Below, piece by piece: positions 34,226-42,733 of a stretch of 64,000 nucleotides of DNA (position 1 is its first letter; every line of letters begins with the position of its first letter). This DNA is from Lachnospiraceae bacterium (GTDB taxonomy: Bacteria > Bacillota > Clostridia > Lachnospirales > Lachnospiraceae). The stretch spans positions 1-64,000 of the forward strand of contig CAJTFX010000002.1 in assembly GCA_910575555.1 (NCBI GenBank), given 5' to 3'. The notes below the pieces were generated by a model. That model did no database searches and was not told the origin of the DNA. It saw only the letters and a list, made by a program, of their open reading frames with translations. Position numbers and translations under genes: made by a program.

Positions 34226-35029
34226 TTATATTAAGCCGCCGTCATTCATCAGTGCAAACAGCTTCATGGCGCTGTCCGAGGGCGTATCCTCCTGGATCAC
34301 TACGCCGCCGCTTTTTCTTGGCGGAACGAAAGTTGCTTTTACTTTTGTGGGGGAGCCTTTTAAGCCGGCCTGTTCCAGATTGATTTCTGTCAGGTCTGCA
34401 GCGGTAATGTCAGGAATTTCTGCGCGGTTGGCAGCCATTTTCCGTTTCAGGGTGGGATACCTGGGGTCCCAGGAAGGCTTGGTGTAAGTTACCAGGCAGG
34501 GCATGGAAGCGGAGATCACCTGAACGCCTTCTTCCACTTCTTTTTTCACAACAACCTTGCCGTCTTCTACAGAAGCTTCCAGTCCGTATGTAATCTGAGG
34601 AAGTCCCAGATGCTCTGCAATTTCAGGCCCAACCTGTGCGGTATCGCCGTCGATGGCCTGTTTTCCGCAGAAAATCAGGTCAAAGCTGCCTTCCAGTGTC
34701 TCCACATGGCGGATGGCCTGGGAGAGAATATAACTGGTTGCCAGTGTGTCAGAACCGCCGAATGCCCGGTCGGTCAGCAGGTATGCTTTGTCAGCGGCAA
34801 TGGCAAGACATTCTTTTAATGCGTTTTTCGCCTGAGCCGGTCCCATGGAAAGCACAACAATTTTTGTCTCAGGGTCCTTGTCTTTGATGCGCGCAGCGGC
34901 TTCCAGCGCATATCCGTCAAATGGGTTGACGATGGAAGGAACGCCTTCGCGGATCAGTGTGTTTTTTACCGGATCGATTTTGATTTCGGTGGTATCCGGC
35001 ACTTGTTTGATGCATACAAGTATGTTCAT
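34226..35029 (-). CDS. etfB: Electron transfer flavoprotein beta subunit (Bcd-type pair)
   Basis: A 267-aa EtfB with the typical start MNILVCIKQVPDTTEI, NPFDGYALEAA and the FAD/AMP-binding CGKQAIDGDTAQVGPEIAEH. DGDTAQVGP is shared with the bifurcating clostridial Bcd-Etf class. Its start overlaps the stop of the CaiC-like ligase gene by 4 bases, so the ligase and this Etf are translationally coupled. Confidence 0.95.
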   Translation of the reverse strand: MNILVCIKQVPDTTEIKIDPVKNTLIREGVPSIVNPFDGYALEAAARIKDKDPETKIVVLSMGPAQAKNALKECLAIAADKAYLLTDRAFGGSDTLATSYILSQAIRHVETLEGSFDLIFCGKQAIDGDTAQVGPEIAEHLGLPQITYGLEASVEDGKVVVKKEVEEGVQVISASMPCLVTYTKPSWDPRYPTLKRKMAANRAEIPDITAADLTEINLEQAGLKGSPTKVKATFVPPRKSGGVVIQEDTPSDSAMKLFALMNDGGLI

Positions 35030-36591
35030 TCTGATTCCTCCTGGTTGAGAAGATTTTTTTTGATTTTCCCAGTTGCAGTCCGGGGAAATTCCGTGACAAA
35101 TGCAATCTGGGTAGGTACTTTAAATTTGGCCAGATGCTGTTCGCAGTAGTTTGTAACGTCCTCTTTGCTTAAGCTTTCTCCCTCTTTAAACTGAATAAAA
35201 GCCTTTACCGCCTGGCCCCGGATAGAGTCCGGCACGCCGATAACGGCAGCGTCGGCAATCAGACGGTGGGAGGTGAGAACGCATTCCACTTCTGTGCAGC
35301 TGATGTTTTCGCCGGAACGCTTGATGATATTGCCGCAGCGTCCCAGGAAAAAGAGCCAGCCTTCTTCGTCCAGATAGCCCCAGTCGCCGGAATGAAGCCA
35401 GCCTTCTTCGTCCAACAGGCGTCTGGTGGCTTCTTCATCCTGATAATAGCCCTTTACCAGTGTGCGGCCCGGGACGCCGTGGACGCAGATTTCCCCTTCA
35501 GTTCCCGGCGGCAGGGTATTTCCCTGTTCATCCACAATTTTGATTTCGTAGGAGAGTGCGGGCCGGCCCACGGAAGGCCAGTGCTGATCGCCCCAGGGAG
35601 GCACGCAGGTTACAGCGGAAACTGTTTCTGTCATTCCGTAGGAATTTAAGAGCCTGACCTGGAAACGCTCTTCAAAAGCTTCTTTTTCCTGGTCGCTGAG
35701 CCCCATGGAAAAATAAATCTGTTTCAGGCAGTGGTCTTTTTCCCAGGGCTGAACCGGCTGCATCAGCATGGTCCGGTTCATTAAGGACATGGTATCTGTA
35801 AAATCTGCTTTGTGCTCGCAAACCTGACGCCAGAACCGCCTTGCGCTGTAATGTTCTGACATAATTAAAGTACTTCCGGTGCAAATCACAGGGGAAGCGG
35901 CCATTTCTTGAAAGTCCATATGGTAACAGGGCATGGAGGTAAAAAAGCGGTCCCCGGTGCGCATGCAGATTTGCTCTGCATGGAGCAGCCCGCCGTAAAC
36001 AATATTGCAGTGGGTATAGATTACCCCTTTGGGATGGCGGGTGGTGCCGGAAGTAAACAGGATCACAGCGGTATCTTCGGAGCATACCGGTGCCTGCTGC
36101 TTTAAAGTATCCGGCTGCTGGCTGCTTGCAGACGCCAGAGATATTACTCTGGGATCTTTTGATTCTCCGCCTGCAAGCAGCAGAGTCTTTAGCCGGAACT
36201 GTTCATAAAGCTCCAGGTAGATATCAATGGAGCAGGGTTCTGCAATCAGATGGGAGATACTGCACTTGTCCAGGATGTAGCTGCATTCCCCAGCCTGGAA
36301 ATGTTCATTAATTGGAATGGAGACGGCGCCGATTTGGGCAATCGCCAGCCAGCAGGCCAGATATTCCGGTCGGTTGTGCAGGTGAAGAGCCACGAAATCG
36401 CCTTTTTGAATTCCCAGGTCAATAAGCAGGTTGGCGATCTGCTTTACATTCCGGTCAAATTCTTTATAGGTAAAACAGCTGATTTCATCCTGTACGGAAA
36501 TGTATTTCAGGAAAAGATTTTCTCCGTAATATCTTACAGTTTCATCCCATTGGCTTTTTAAAGTGCGGTTTCCTACCATATCTGCTATCAT
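35026..36591 (-). CDS. CaiC-like acyl-CoA ligase
   Basis: A 521-aa ANL-superfamily ligase forming acyl-CoA from acid, ATP and CoA. The P-loop-like LFTSGTTRHPKGVIYTH, LLNSYGMTETVS, GWLHSGDWGYLDEEG and the C-terminal Lys motif PRTATGKIKKN are intact. It resembles E. coli CaiC (carnitine/betaine-CoA ligase) along its length, including EHYSARRFWRQV and IIKRSGENISCTEVE. Substrate specificity may nevertheless differ. AAGGAGC precedes the ATG. It lies between two Etf pairs, an unusual position. Confidence 0.9.
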   Translation of the reverse strand: MIADMVGNRTLKSQWDETVRYYGENLFLKYISVQDEISCFTYKEFDRNVKQIANLLIDLGIQKGDFVALHLHNRPEYLACWLAIAQIGAVSIPINEHFQAGECSYILDKCSISHLIAEPCSIDIYLELYEQFRLKTLLLAGGESKDPRVISLASASSQQPDTLKQQAPVCSEDTAVILFTSGTTRHPKGVIYTHCNIVYGGLLHAEQICMRTGDRFFTSMPCYHMDFQEMAASPVICTGSTLIMSEHYSARRFWRQVCEHKADFTDTMSLMNRTMLMQPVQPWEKDHCLKQIYFSMGLSDQEKEAFEERFQVRLLNSYGMTETVSAVTCVPPWGDQHWPSVGRPALSYEIKIVDEQGNTLPPGTEGEICVHGVPGRTLVKGYYQDEEATRRLLDEEGWLHSGDWGYLDEEGWLFFLGRCGNIIKRSGENISCTEVECVLTSHRLIADAAVIGVPDSIRGQAVKAFIQFKEGESLSKEDVTNYCEQHLAKFKVPTQIAFVTEFPRTATGKIKKNLLNQEESE

Positions 36592-36653
36592 AACAATGCT
36601 CCTTATGTACTCCTGGATTAATGATTGAAAGTATGGTTTGCAGCCGTTGGCTT

Positions 36654-37580
36654 TTAAGAAAGTTTTTCAATTAAAGCCGGCACAATTTTGTACATATCGC
36701 CTACCAGTCCAAAATCAGCGTTTTTGAAGATGGGGGCTGCTTTATCCTTGTTGATGGCAACAATCACTTTGGATTTGTTGATGCCGCCGATGTGCTGTAC
36801 CTGGCCGGAAACGCCCAATACAACAATCAGCTCCGGTTTTACCTGTACGCCGGTGATTCCCAAATAGCATGCCTTAGGCATCCATTTATTATTCTCAGCA
36901 ACCGGACGGGAGCATCCAACCTCAGCGTCCAGGGCTTTGGCAAGGTTTCTGCACATTTCAAGATCTTCTTCGGCAGCCAGACCCCGGCCCACGTCTACAA
37001 TCCGCTTGGAAGCAACCAGATTTACGGTGCCTTCCTTTTTCTCATTGCGGGAAATTCTGCGGATGCAAGCGGCAGGCTCTCCCGGAATCGGAAGAATCTC
37101 AGCGCTGCCGGAGGCTTCTGCGGGCGACTCAAAAATACCGGAAGAAATGGTAATTACGCCGTAATCTCCGGTGAAGCTTTCTTTGCGCTGGGCAGTTCCG
37201 CCGTATACCACTCTGCGGCAGCAAAGGGCGTCATTTTCTACGGATAATTCGTTTACGCTTCCCAGAACGGCCGTATCTAAATAAACGGAAAGCTTTCCTG
37301 CCAGACAGCGTCCGCGGATGCTGTTGTTTACCATAACCATTGCTTTGGGCTGTTCTTTTACCAGTTCTGCAATAGCTTTGGCATAATCTTCCGGCGCGCC
37401 TTCTTCTGAAACCGGACAGTAGATGATTTTGTCTGCGCCGCAGGATACGTATTCCTTAGCGGCAGCTTCATCGCCGAATACAATGGCTGTCACGGAATCT
37501 GCCAGATTTTTTGCTCCTGTGCAGAATTCAGGCAGGACAGCATAGTTATCACTTATAATAAAAACAGACTGAATTGCCAT
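36654..37580 (-). CDS. etfA: FixB-like electron transfer flavoprotein alpha subunit
   Basis: A 308-aa EtfA of the FixB type. VDVGRGLAAEEDLE, CSRPVAENNKWMP, GVSGQVQHIGGINKSKVIVA and APIFKNADFGLVGD match FixB of the E. coli carnitine locus more than the Bcd-type EtfA at 33207. GAGGAGG lies upstream of the ATG, and it follows its EtfB by 19 bases. In E. coli, FixAB pass electrons via FixCX to CaiA. FixC and FixX are absent from this window. Confidence 0.93.
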   Translation of the reverse strand: MAIQSVFIISDNYAVLPEFCTGAKNLADSVTAIVFGDEAAAKEYVSCGADKIIYCPVSEEGAPEDYAKAIAELVKEQPKAMVMVNNSIRGRCLAGKLSVYLDTAVLGSVNELSVENDALCCRRVVYGGTAQRKESFTGDYGVITISSGIFESPAEASGSAEILPIPGEPAACIRRISRNEKKEGTVNLVASKRIVDVGRGLAAEEDLEMCRNLAKALDAEVGCSRPVAENNKWMPKACYLGITGVQVKPELIVVLGVSGQVQHIGGINKSKVIVAINKDKAAPIFKNADFGLVGDMYKIVPALIEKLS

Positions 37581-37599
37581 AATGAATATCCTCCTCTAC

Positions 37600-38364
37600 T
37601 TAAAATCCTTCTTTTCTCAGGAATGAAACAAGTGCGTCTACGGCTTCTTCGTTGTCGCCTTCCACAATTTCCTGACGGCGTTCCTGCTGCTCTGGCGCAA
37701 GCTGTTCTGCTGTGCAGGCAGAAGGAGTAATTTCAGCGTCAATGGTAAGCGCATTCACCGGCTTTTTGCCTGCTTTCATAATTTCACGCATACTGGGAAC
37801 GGCAGGCACATTGATTTCAGAGGAAACGGAAAGTACGGCGGGAAGCGGAACTTCCAGTACTTCCACTTCTTCTTCTAAAGTACGCTCCACCTCCAGGCTG
37901 CTGTCGGAAGCAATTTTAATGCCGGTAACATTGTTGACAACGGGAACGCCTAAGAGAGTTCCTGCCTGAATGCCAACCTCCTGCAGATACAGGTCGCTGG
38001 AGCCCGCGCCGCAGAGAACCACGTCATAGGAATCCATGGCTTTGACTGCGCCTGCGATGGCTTTTGCTGTCTGCAGGGAATCGGAAAAGTCATGGCTGTC
38101 GTCCATAACAAGGCTTAATTCATCTGCCCCTCTGGATAAAATATCTTTGCGGATTTTGGAATTTTCCAGATAAGCGCTGGAACCGATGGAGAGGGCGGTC
38201 ATGGTTCCGCCGCTTTCAGCTGCCAGCTTTTTGCCGCTTTCCAATGCGTTTAAGTCATACTGGCTGATTTTCAATGATGCGTCTGCCATTGCAAGAGTCC
38301 GGTCTGGCAGAACTGTAATTTCTTCTTCGTTTGGAACGATTTTACAACATGCAATGATTTTCAT
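37600..38364 (-). CDS. etfB: FixA-like electron transfer flavoprotein beta subunit
   Basis: A 254-aa EtfB of the FixA type: MKIIACCKIVPNEEEI, KISQYDLNALESGKKL, DILSRGADEL, CGAGSSDLYLQEVG and INVPAVPSMREIMKAGKKPV follow FixA segment by segment. It is the first gene of the minus operon, with a consensus promoter at 38452-38480 and AAGGAAG before the ATG. The DGDTAQVG segment of bifurcating EtfB is replaced by GSSDLYLQEVG, so cofactor handling probably differs from the second pair. Confidence 0.93.
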   Translation of the reverse strand: MKIIACCKIVPNEEEITVLPDRTLAMADASLKISQYDLNALESGKKLAAESGGTMTALSIGSSAYLENSKIRKDILSRGADELSLVMDDSHDFSDSLQTAKAIAGAVKAMDSYDVVLCGAGSSDLYLQEVGIQAGTLLGVPVVNNVTGIKIASDSSLEVERTLEEEVEVLEVPLPAVLSVSSEINVPAVPSMREIMKAGKKPVNALTIDAEITPSACTAEQLAPEQQERRQEIVEGDNEEAVDALVSFLRKEGF

Positions 38365-38451
38365 ATACCTGTTCTTCCTTTCCTGTGTGATAATTTAACT
38401 TTTCCATACATTTTTCGGAAACTTTCACGAAAAAGTACTTTTGATGTGTTT

Positions 38452-38480
38452 ATCATAATCAATGGATTGGGTTTTGTCAA
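38452..38480 (-). promoter_or_regulatory. Promoter of the minus acyl-CoA operon
   Basis: Read on minus: TTGACA (38480-38475), a 17-bp spacer and TATGAT (38457-38452), 88 bp before the FixA-like start. Confidence 0.85.
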
Positions 38481-38486
38481 TGGCTG

Positions 38487-38507
38487 AATTTTGAAATTTC
38501 CAAAATT
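38487..38507. promoter_or_regulatory. AT-rich palindrome upstream of the minus operon promoter
   Basis: AATTTTG (38487-38493) and CAAAATT (38501-38507) are inverted around a 7-base centre, 6 bp upstream of the minus -35. It may be an operator. A related palindrome lies at 38589-38606. Confidence 0.5.
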
Positions 38508-38588
38508 TTTTTTGTTTGTCATGGAAAAAACGTTATTTTTCAAAGGTATATAAGTAGTAGAAAAATATGGATTGTGCAATATTAACAA

Positions 38589-38606
38589 AATTTTTAGTGA
38601 AAAATT
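38589..38606. promoter_or_regulatory. AT-rich palindrome upstream of the plus operon promoter
   Basis: AATTTTT (38589-38595) and AAAAATT (38600-38606) are inverted around AGTG, 15 bp upstream of the plus -35. Its AATTTT/AAAATT arms resemble those at 38487-38507, so one regulator could bind both. Confidence 0.5.
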
Positions 38607-38621
38607 GTCTGATATTGTGAT

Positions 38622-38651
38622 TTGACTTAGGAAACAGGAACGTGTTATACT
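38622..38651 (+). promoter_or_regulatory. Promoter of the plus acyl-CoA operon
   Basis: TTGACT (38622-38627), an 18-bp spacer and TATACT (38646-38651), 80 bp before the first CoA-transferase. An 11-bp palindrome TTGACTGTCAA lies at 38686-38696, downstream of the predicted start site. Confidence 0.8.
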
Positions 38652-38731
38652 TCCTAACAACAGGACAGCGTAAGTGATATTTTTTTTGACTGTCAATTTT
38701 CACGTAAAAGTAAAAGAAGGGAGAAGAAATT

Positions 38732-39919
38732 ATGAAGCCACTTTGTTCACTGAAAGTACTGGACCTTACGGACGGCAATCCATATACCGGCAGCATGTTT
38801 GCAGATTACGGCGCGGATGTTCTTAAAATTGAGAATCCCATCGGCGGCGATTCCATCCGCAGGCGCGGAGCCAAAGACAAAGAGGAGGGAATCTACCAGG
38901 CATTTTATAACCGGGGAAAGAAGAGCATGACCCTTGATATCTCAAAAAGCGCCGGAGGCGAAGTGCTGAAACGTCTGGCGCCTCATTTTGACATGCTTGT
39001 GGTTAACAAGCCGGAAGAAGAGATGAAGAAGCTGGGACTGGGATACGAGGATTTAAAAGCGGTAAATCCCAGGCTGATTTACGGAGTTCTGACTCCTTAC
39101 GGAGAAACAGGCCCCTGGAAGGATATGCCGGATTACGATTTGCTGATTAACTCCAGATCCGGACTGCAGGAAAAGACAGGGTTCCCGGAGCGTCCCACCA
39201 GGTTTGGTTTTCCTCTGGCTTATATCTACAGCAGCTGGCATTTAAGCGCAGGTATGCTAGCGGCTTATCTGAAGTCCCAGGAAACCGGGGAAGGAATGAA
39301 GGTGTCTGTCAGCGTATGGCACACCATGGTATCTCTGGATGATACCTTTGTGGAGGGACTGCTGGGAATGAATACGCTGCCTAAGCGGATTGGAAACGGC
39401 TTCCCCACCACCAACCCCACAGATACGTTCCGGTGCAGGGACGGCTGGTTCTCCTTGAGTATCGGAAGCGACGCCCAGTGGATCAGCTTTGCCAAATGCG
39501 CAGGCAATAACGTGTGGGCGGAAGATCCCCGTTATGCCCATGACCCGGCAAGATCCATGGAGAATTATTTCGGTGATCTGGATCAGCAGCTTCGGGATTA
39601 TTTTGCAACCATTACCATTGAAGAAGCAGATATGATCTGCCGTGAAGCAATGGTGCCGGGCGGCCCCTGCAATACCTTTAAGGAGCTGGCAAATGATCCT
39701 CAGGTGGCAGACCGGAAGATGTTAATCCACATTCAGGACCCGGCAGCAGGCGATACCCTTCAGATTGGCCGGGCGGCAAAATTTATCGGAGGTCCTGAAG
39801 ATGGGGACGATACCATTGCACCGGCTCCTGTATTGGGCGCAGATACGGAAAATTATCTGAAGGAGCTTGGAATTACCGGAGAAAAAATGGAGCATATGCG
39901 GGCAGAAGGCATTATCTGA
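38732..39919 (+). CDS. CaiB/BaiF CoA-transferase homologue lacking the catalytic Asp
   Basis: A 395-aa class III CoA-transferase fold with the typical N-terminus LKVLDLTDGNPYTGSMFADYGADV and the later MVPGGPCNTFKEL segment. In the family, an Asp about 20 residues before (E/R)TGxG forms the covalent acyl intermediate (Asp169 in E. coli CaiB). Here the aligned residue is Tyr164 in PLAYIYSSWHL, and no Asp lies nearby. It may be an inactive partner of the next gene or use another mechanism. AGGGAGAAG precedes the ATG. Confidence 0.85.
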   Translation: MKPLCSLKVLDLTDGNPYTGSMFADYGADVLKIENPIGGDSIRRRGAKDKEEGIYQAFYNRGKKSMTLDISKSAGGEVLKRLAPHFDMLVVNKPEEEMKKLGLGYEDLKAVNPRLIYGVLTPYGETGPWKDMPDYDLLINSRSGLQEKTGFPERPTRFGFPLAYIYSSWHLSAGMLAAYLKSQETGEGMKVSVSVWHTMVSLDDTFVEGLLGMNTLPKRIGNGFPTTNPTDTFRCRDGWFSLSIGSDAQWISFAKCAGNNVWAEDPRYAHDPARSMENYFGDLDQQLRDYFATITIEEADMICREAMVPGGPCNTFKELANDPQVADRKMLIHIQDPAAGDTLQIGRAAKFIGGPEDGDDTIAPAPVLGADTENYLKELGITGEKMEHMRAEGII

Positions 39920-39948
39920 GGCAGAAGCCAGAGAAAGGAGATAGAAAA

Positions 39949-41154
39949 ATGGCCAAATGGGAATCAAAAGGCGTATTTAAAGGCATGAAGGTGCTGGACT
40001 TTACCATTGCCCTGGCAGGCGTGTATACTGCCTGGCAGTTTGCAGATTTGGGCGCGGAAGTATGGAAAGTGGAACGTTACAATGCCGGCGATCAAGCCAG
40101 AACCTGGGACCCCTTTGTAAACGGGATGAGCACTTTATACTGTGCCTATAATAAGAATAAACAGAGTATTGAACTGGATCTTTCCTCTCAGGAAGGAAAA
40201 GACGTGATTTACCGGATGGTAAAGGAAGCGGATGTGGTTCTCGAGAACTTTAAGAGCGGCTCCATTGACCGTCTGGGCCTTGGATATGACAAATTAAAAG
40301 AAATCAATCCGAAGATTGTGTTTATGTCCTTAAGCGGATTCGGGGCAAGCGGCCCTCTGATGAAATATCCCTGCTATGATGCAATCGCAGCGGCAAGGGG
40401 CGGATTTGCAGCCAGCAACGGGGAGCCGGAAGGCGCGCCCATGAAAGCGGGAAATGCAAACTGCGACACCCTTACGGGAATTTACGGCTTTAATGCAGTG
40501 CTGATGGCATTGATTGAGGCCCGCAGAACCGGTAAAGGATGCAGAATTGACGTGGGTATGTCGGACGTTGTGATGGTATCCTGCGCAGAAACCTTAATGG
40601 ACTATGGAAAATATGGGGAAGCCCAGTCCAGATTCGGAAACCACGACAGATTTACAGCGCCTTACGGCATCTTTGAAGCAAGAGACGGCTGGGTGTCCAT
40701 TATTGCAGATACGGACGAACGCTTTAAGAGCATGCAGCAGGTATTGGGCTTGCCGGAGGATTCCAGATTTACAGATAATGCAGGACGAATTGCCAACAAA
40801 GAGGCGTTGATTGAGCAGATTGAAGGAGTTACCCGCACCATGTTCCGCAAAGAAGCGGAAGAGAAGCTGTTGGCGGCAGGCGTTCCGGCATCGGAAATGC
40901 TTCCCTTTATTGAAGCGTATACTTCTGATCATGCCAATCAGACAGAAGCTACCTCCTTTGCATGGCAGGATAAAATCGGAAATATCCGGTTTTACAATAA
41001 CCCCATCCGGTTTAACGATGAGGTTTGCCCCATTCACAGAGGTTCACCTTTGCTTGGGCAGGATACCAGGGACATTCTGGCGTCTGTAGGCTACACCGAA
41101 GCGGAGATTCAAAAGCTGATTGATGATGAAGTGGCGGGAGAGCATATGTTTTAA
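39949..41154 (+). CDS. CaiB/BaiF CoA-transferase (catalytic Asp present)
   Basis: A 401-aa class III CoA-transferase. The N-terminal LDFTIALAGVYTAWQFADLGAEVWKVE binds CoA, and the catalytic Asp is Asp173 in NCDTLTGIYG, followed by RRTGKGCRID at the expected distance. It would move CoA from a product thioester to fresh substrate, saving ATP after priming by the ligase. AAAGGAG precedes the ATG, 29 bases after the first CoA-transferase. The pair may form a heteromer. Confidence 0.92.
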   Translation: MAKWESKGVFKGMKVLDFTIALAGVYTAWQFADLGAEVWKVERYNAGDQARTWDPFVNGMSTLYCAYNKNKQSIELDLSSQEGKDVIYRMVKEADVVLENFKSGSIDRLGLGYDKLKEINPKIVFMSLSGFGASGPLMKYPCYDAIAAARGGFAASNGEPEGAPMKAGNANCDTLTGIYGFNAVLMALIEARRTGKGCRIDVGMSDVVMVSCAETLMDYGKYGEAQSRFGNHDRFTAPYGIFEARDGWVSIIADTDERFKSMQQVLGLPEDSRFTDNAGRIANKEALIEQIEGVTRTMFRKEAEEKLLAAGVPASEMLPFIEAYTSDHANQTEATSFAWQDKIGNIRFYNNPIRFNDEVCPIHRGSPLLGQDTRDILASVGYTEAEIQKLIDDEVAGEHMF

Positions 41155-41231
41155 GCTGCCTGGCATAAACAGACAGGAATAAAACCCCAATTCCGGCAGG
41201 CTCGGGATGGGAGGCAATTAGGAGGGCGGTT

Positions 41232-41852
41232 ATGCAGATCAAACAATTTGTAACAGGGATGTTTGAGACAAATTGCTATCTTGTGACAGGCCGGGAGGCG
41301 GGAACTTGCGTTCTCATAGACCCGGCAGATAACGCGGAGCAGCTGATTGGCTATCTGGATCAGAAACATCTTGTGCCGAAGGCCGTACTGCTGACACATG
41401 GGCATTACGATCATTATCTGGCTGTGCCGGGGCTGCAGAACCGGTGGCCCGGTCTTTCGGTGTACTGCCATCCGCTGGACTGCCCCAAAGAACTGGAAGA
41501 ACACGATATGGGAATGGTATTTCCAACGGTAACAGCTTTTGCAAATGTGAAAAGCTTAGAGGAAGGGCAGGAATTAAATCTGGCGGGTATTACATTCCGG
41601 ACGCTGCATACGCCGGGACATACGCCGGGGTCTGTGACCTTTCAGGCAGAAAACGTATTGTTTACCGGAGATACTCTATTCTGCGGCAGCATCGGGCGGA
41701 CGGATTTTGCAGGCGGAAACATGAAGCAGATGAAAGCGTCCCTGAGACGTCTGGCGGCCATTCCCGGAGATTATCTGGTCTATCCGGGACATGAAGGACT
41801 TACAAAACTGGACAGGGAGAGAAAGACGAATCCCTATCTGGCGTACCTATAA
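41232..41852 (+). CDS. MBL-fold hydrolase (glyoxalase II-like)
   Basis: A 206-aa metallo-beta-lactamase-fold protein with the metal motif THGHYDHYLAV, HTPGHTPGSV, FTGDTLFCGSIGR and the final YPGHEGLT histidine. Related enzymes hydrolyse thioesters such as S-lactoylglutathione. Inside an acyl-CoA operon a thioesterase or proofreading role is plausible but not demonstrable here. TAGGAGGG precedes the ATG. Confidence 0.88.
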   Translation: MQIKQFVTGMFETNCYLVTGREAGTCVLIDPADNAEQLIGYLDQKHLVPKAVLLTHGHYDHYLAVPGLQNRWPGLSVYCHPLDCPKELEEHDMGMVFPTVTAFANVKSLEEGQELNLAGITFRTLHTPGHTPGSVTFQAENVLFTGDTLFCGSIGRTDFAGGNMKQMKASLRRLAAIPGDYLVYPGHEGLTKLDRERKTNPYLAYL

Positions 41853-41899
41853 AATTTCCCTGAAAGGGGAACTGCACCATAGAATTCAGGAGGTTAAAA

Positions 41900-42673
41900 A
41901 TGGAAAACAAGAAAGTACTGACAGAGTTAAAAGACGGCGTGTTGATTGTGACAATTAACCGGAATGAGCGCAGAAACGCCATTGACCCGGAAACTTCCGC
42001 TATGATGGAAGAAGTGCTGAACAACGCGGAAAAAGATTCAGAAGTGGGCTGCATTATCATTACAGGAGCAGGAGAAAAGAGCTTCTGCGCAGGAGAAGAT
42101 TTAAGCGCATACGATGAGAACGGCGGATGCCAGACCATTATGGAGCATGGGTTTGCAGGAATTACCGAGCGTGTCAGCGCAAAACCAATTATCTGCGCGG
42201 CAAACGGCACTGCAGTGGCCGGAGGATTGGAAATTGCAGTATCCTGCGATTTGATTGTGGCGGCAGATCATGCCAGATTCGGTCTTTCCGAGGTGAAAGT
42301 AGGGCTTTTGGCAACCAGCGGCGGCTTAATCCGTCTGCCGAAGCTGATTCCTCAGAAAATTGCAGCTGAAATGTGCTTAACCGGAAAACTGATTTCCGCA
42401 CAGCGTGCATATGAAGTGGGCCTGGTAAATTATGTGGTTCCCGCAGATCAGGTAATGGAAAAAGCTATGGAGCTGGCACAGACCATCGCCAAAAACGCGC
42501 CTATTTCTCTGCGTCTCACCAAAGAAATTTTCCACATTGCGCCTCAGGTATCTCAGGAGGACGCACAGCGGTTCTGCAACCGGTGTTGGGATTATATTGA
42601 GAAAACAGAGGACGCTACAGAAGGACCCAGAGCATTTTTAGAGAAACGTCAGCCAAACTGGCAGGGAAAATAA
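41900..42673 (+). CDS. Enoyl-CoA hydratase/isomerase, CaiD-like
   Basis: A 257-aa crotonase. The oxyanion-hole segments GAGEKSFCAGEDL and ANGTAVAGGLEIAVSCDLIV and the catalytic region FGLSEVKVGLLATSGG are intact. The C-terminus EDATEGPRAFLEKRQPNW resembles E. coli CaiD (crotonobetainyl-CoA hydratase). It would hydrate or dehydrate the C2-C3 position of an acyl-CoA. AGGAGG precedes the ATG. Confidence 0.92.
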   Translation: MENKKVLTELKDGVLIVTINRNERRNAIDPETSAMMEEVLNNAEKDSEVGCIIITGAGEKSFCAGEDLSAYDENGGCQTIMEHGFAGITERVSAKPIICAANGTAVAGGLEIAVSCDLIVAADHARFGLSEVKVGLLATSGGLIRLPKLIPQKIAAEMCLTGKLISAQRAYEVGLVNYVVPADQVMEKAMELAQTIAKNAPISLRLTKEIFHIAPQVSQEDAQRFCNRCWDYIEKTEDATEGPRAFLEKRQPNWQGK

Positions 42674-42733
42674 TTCTCTTTGACGACAGGAAAGAAAACA
42701 GAAAAATCATAAATTATGAAGGAGGAAATTTTT

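Noticed and set aside
38686-38696. TTGACTGTCAA as a main operator
   Set aside because: It is short and downstream of the predicted start site; noted, but weaker than the two longer palindromes.
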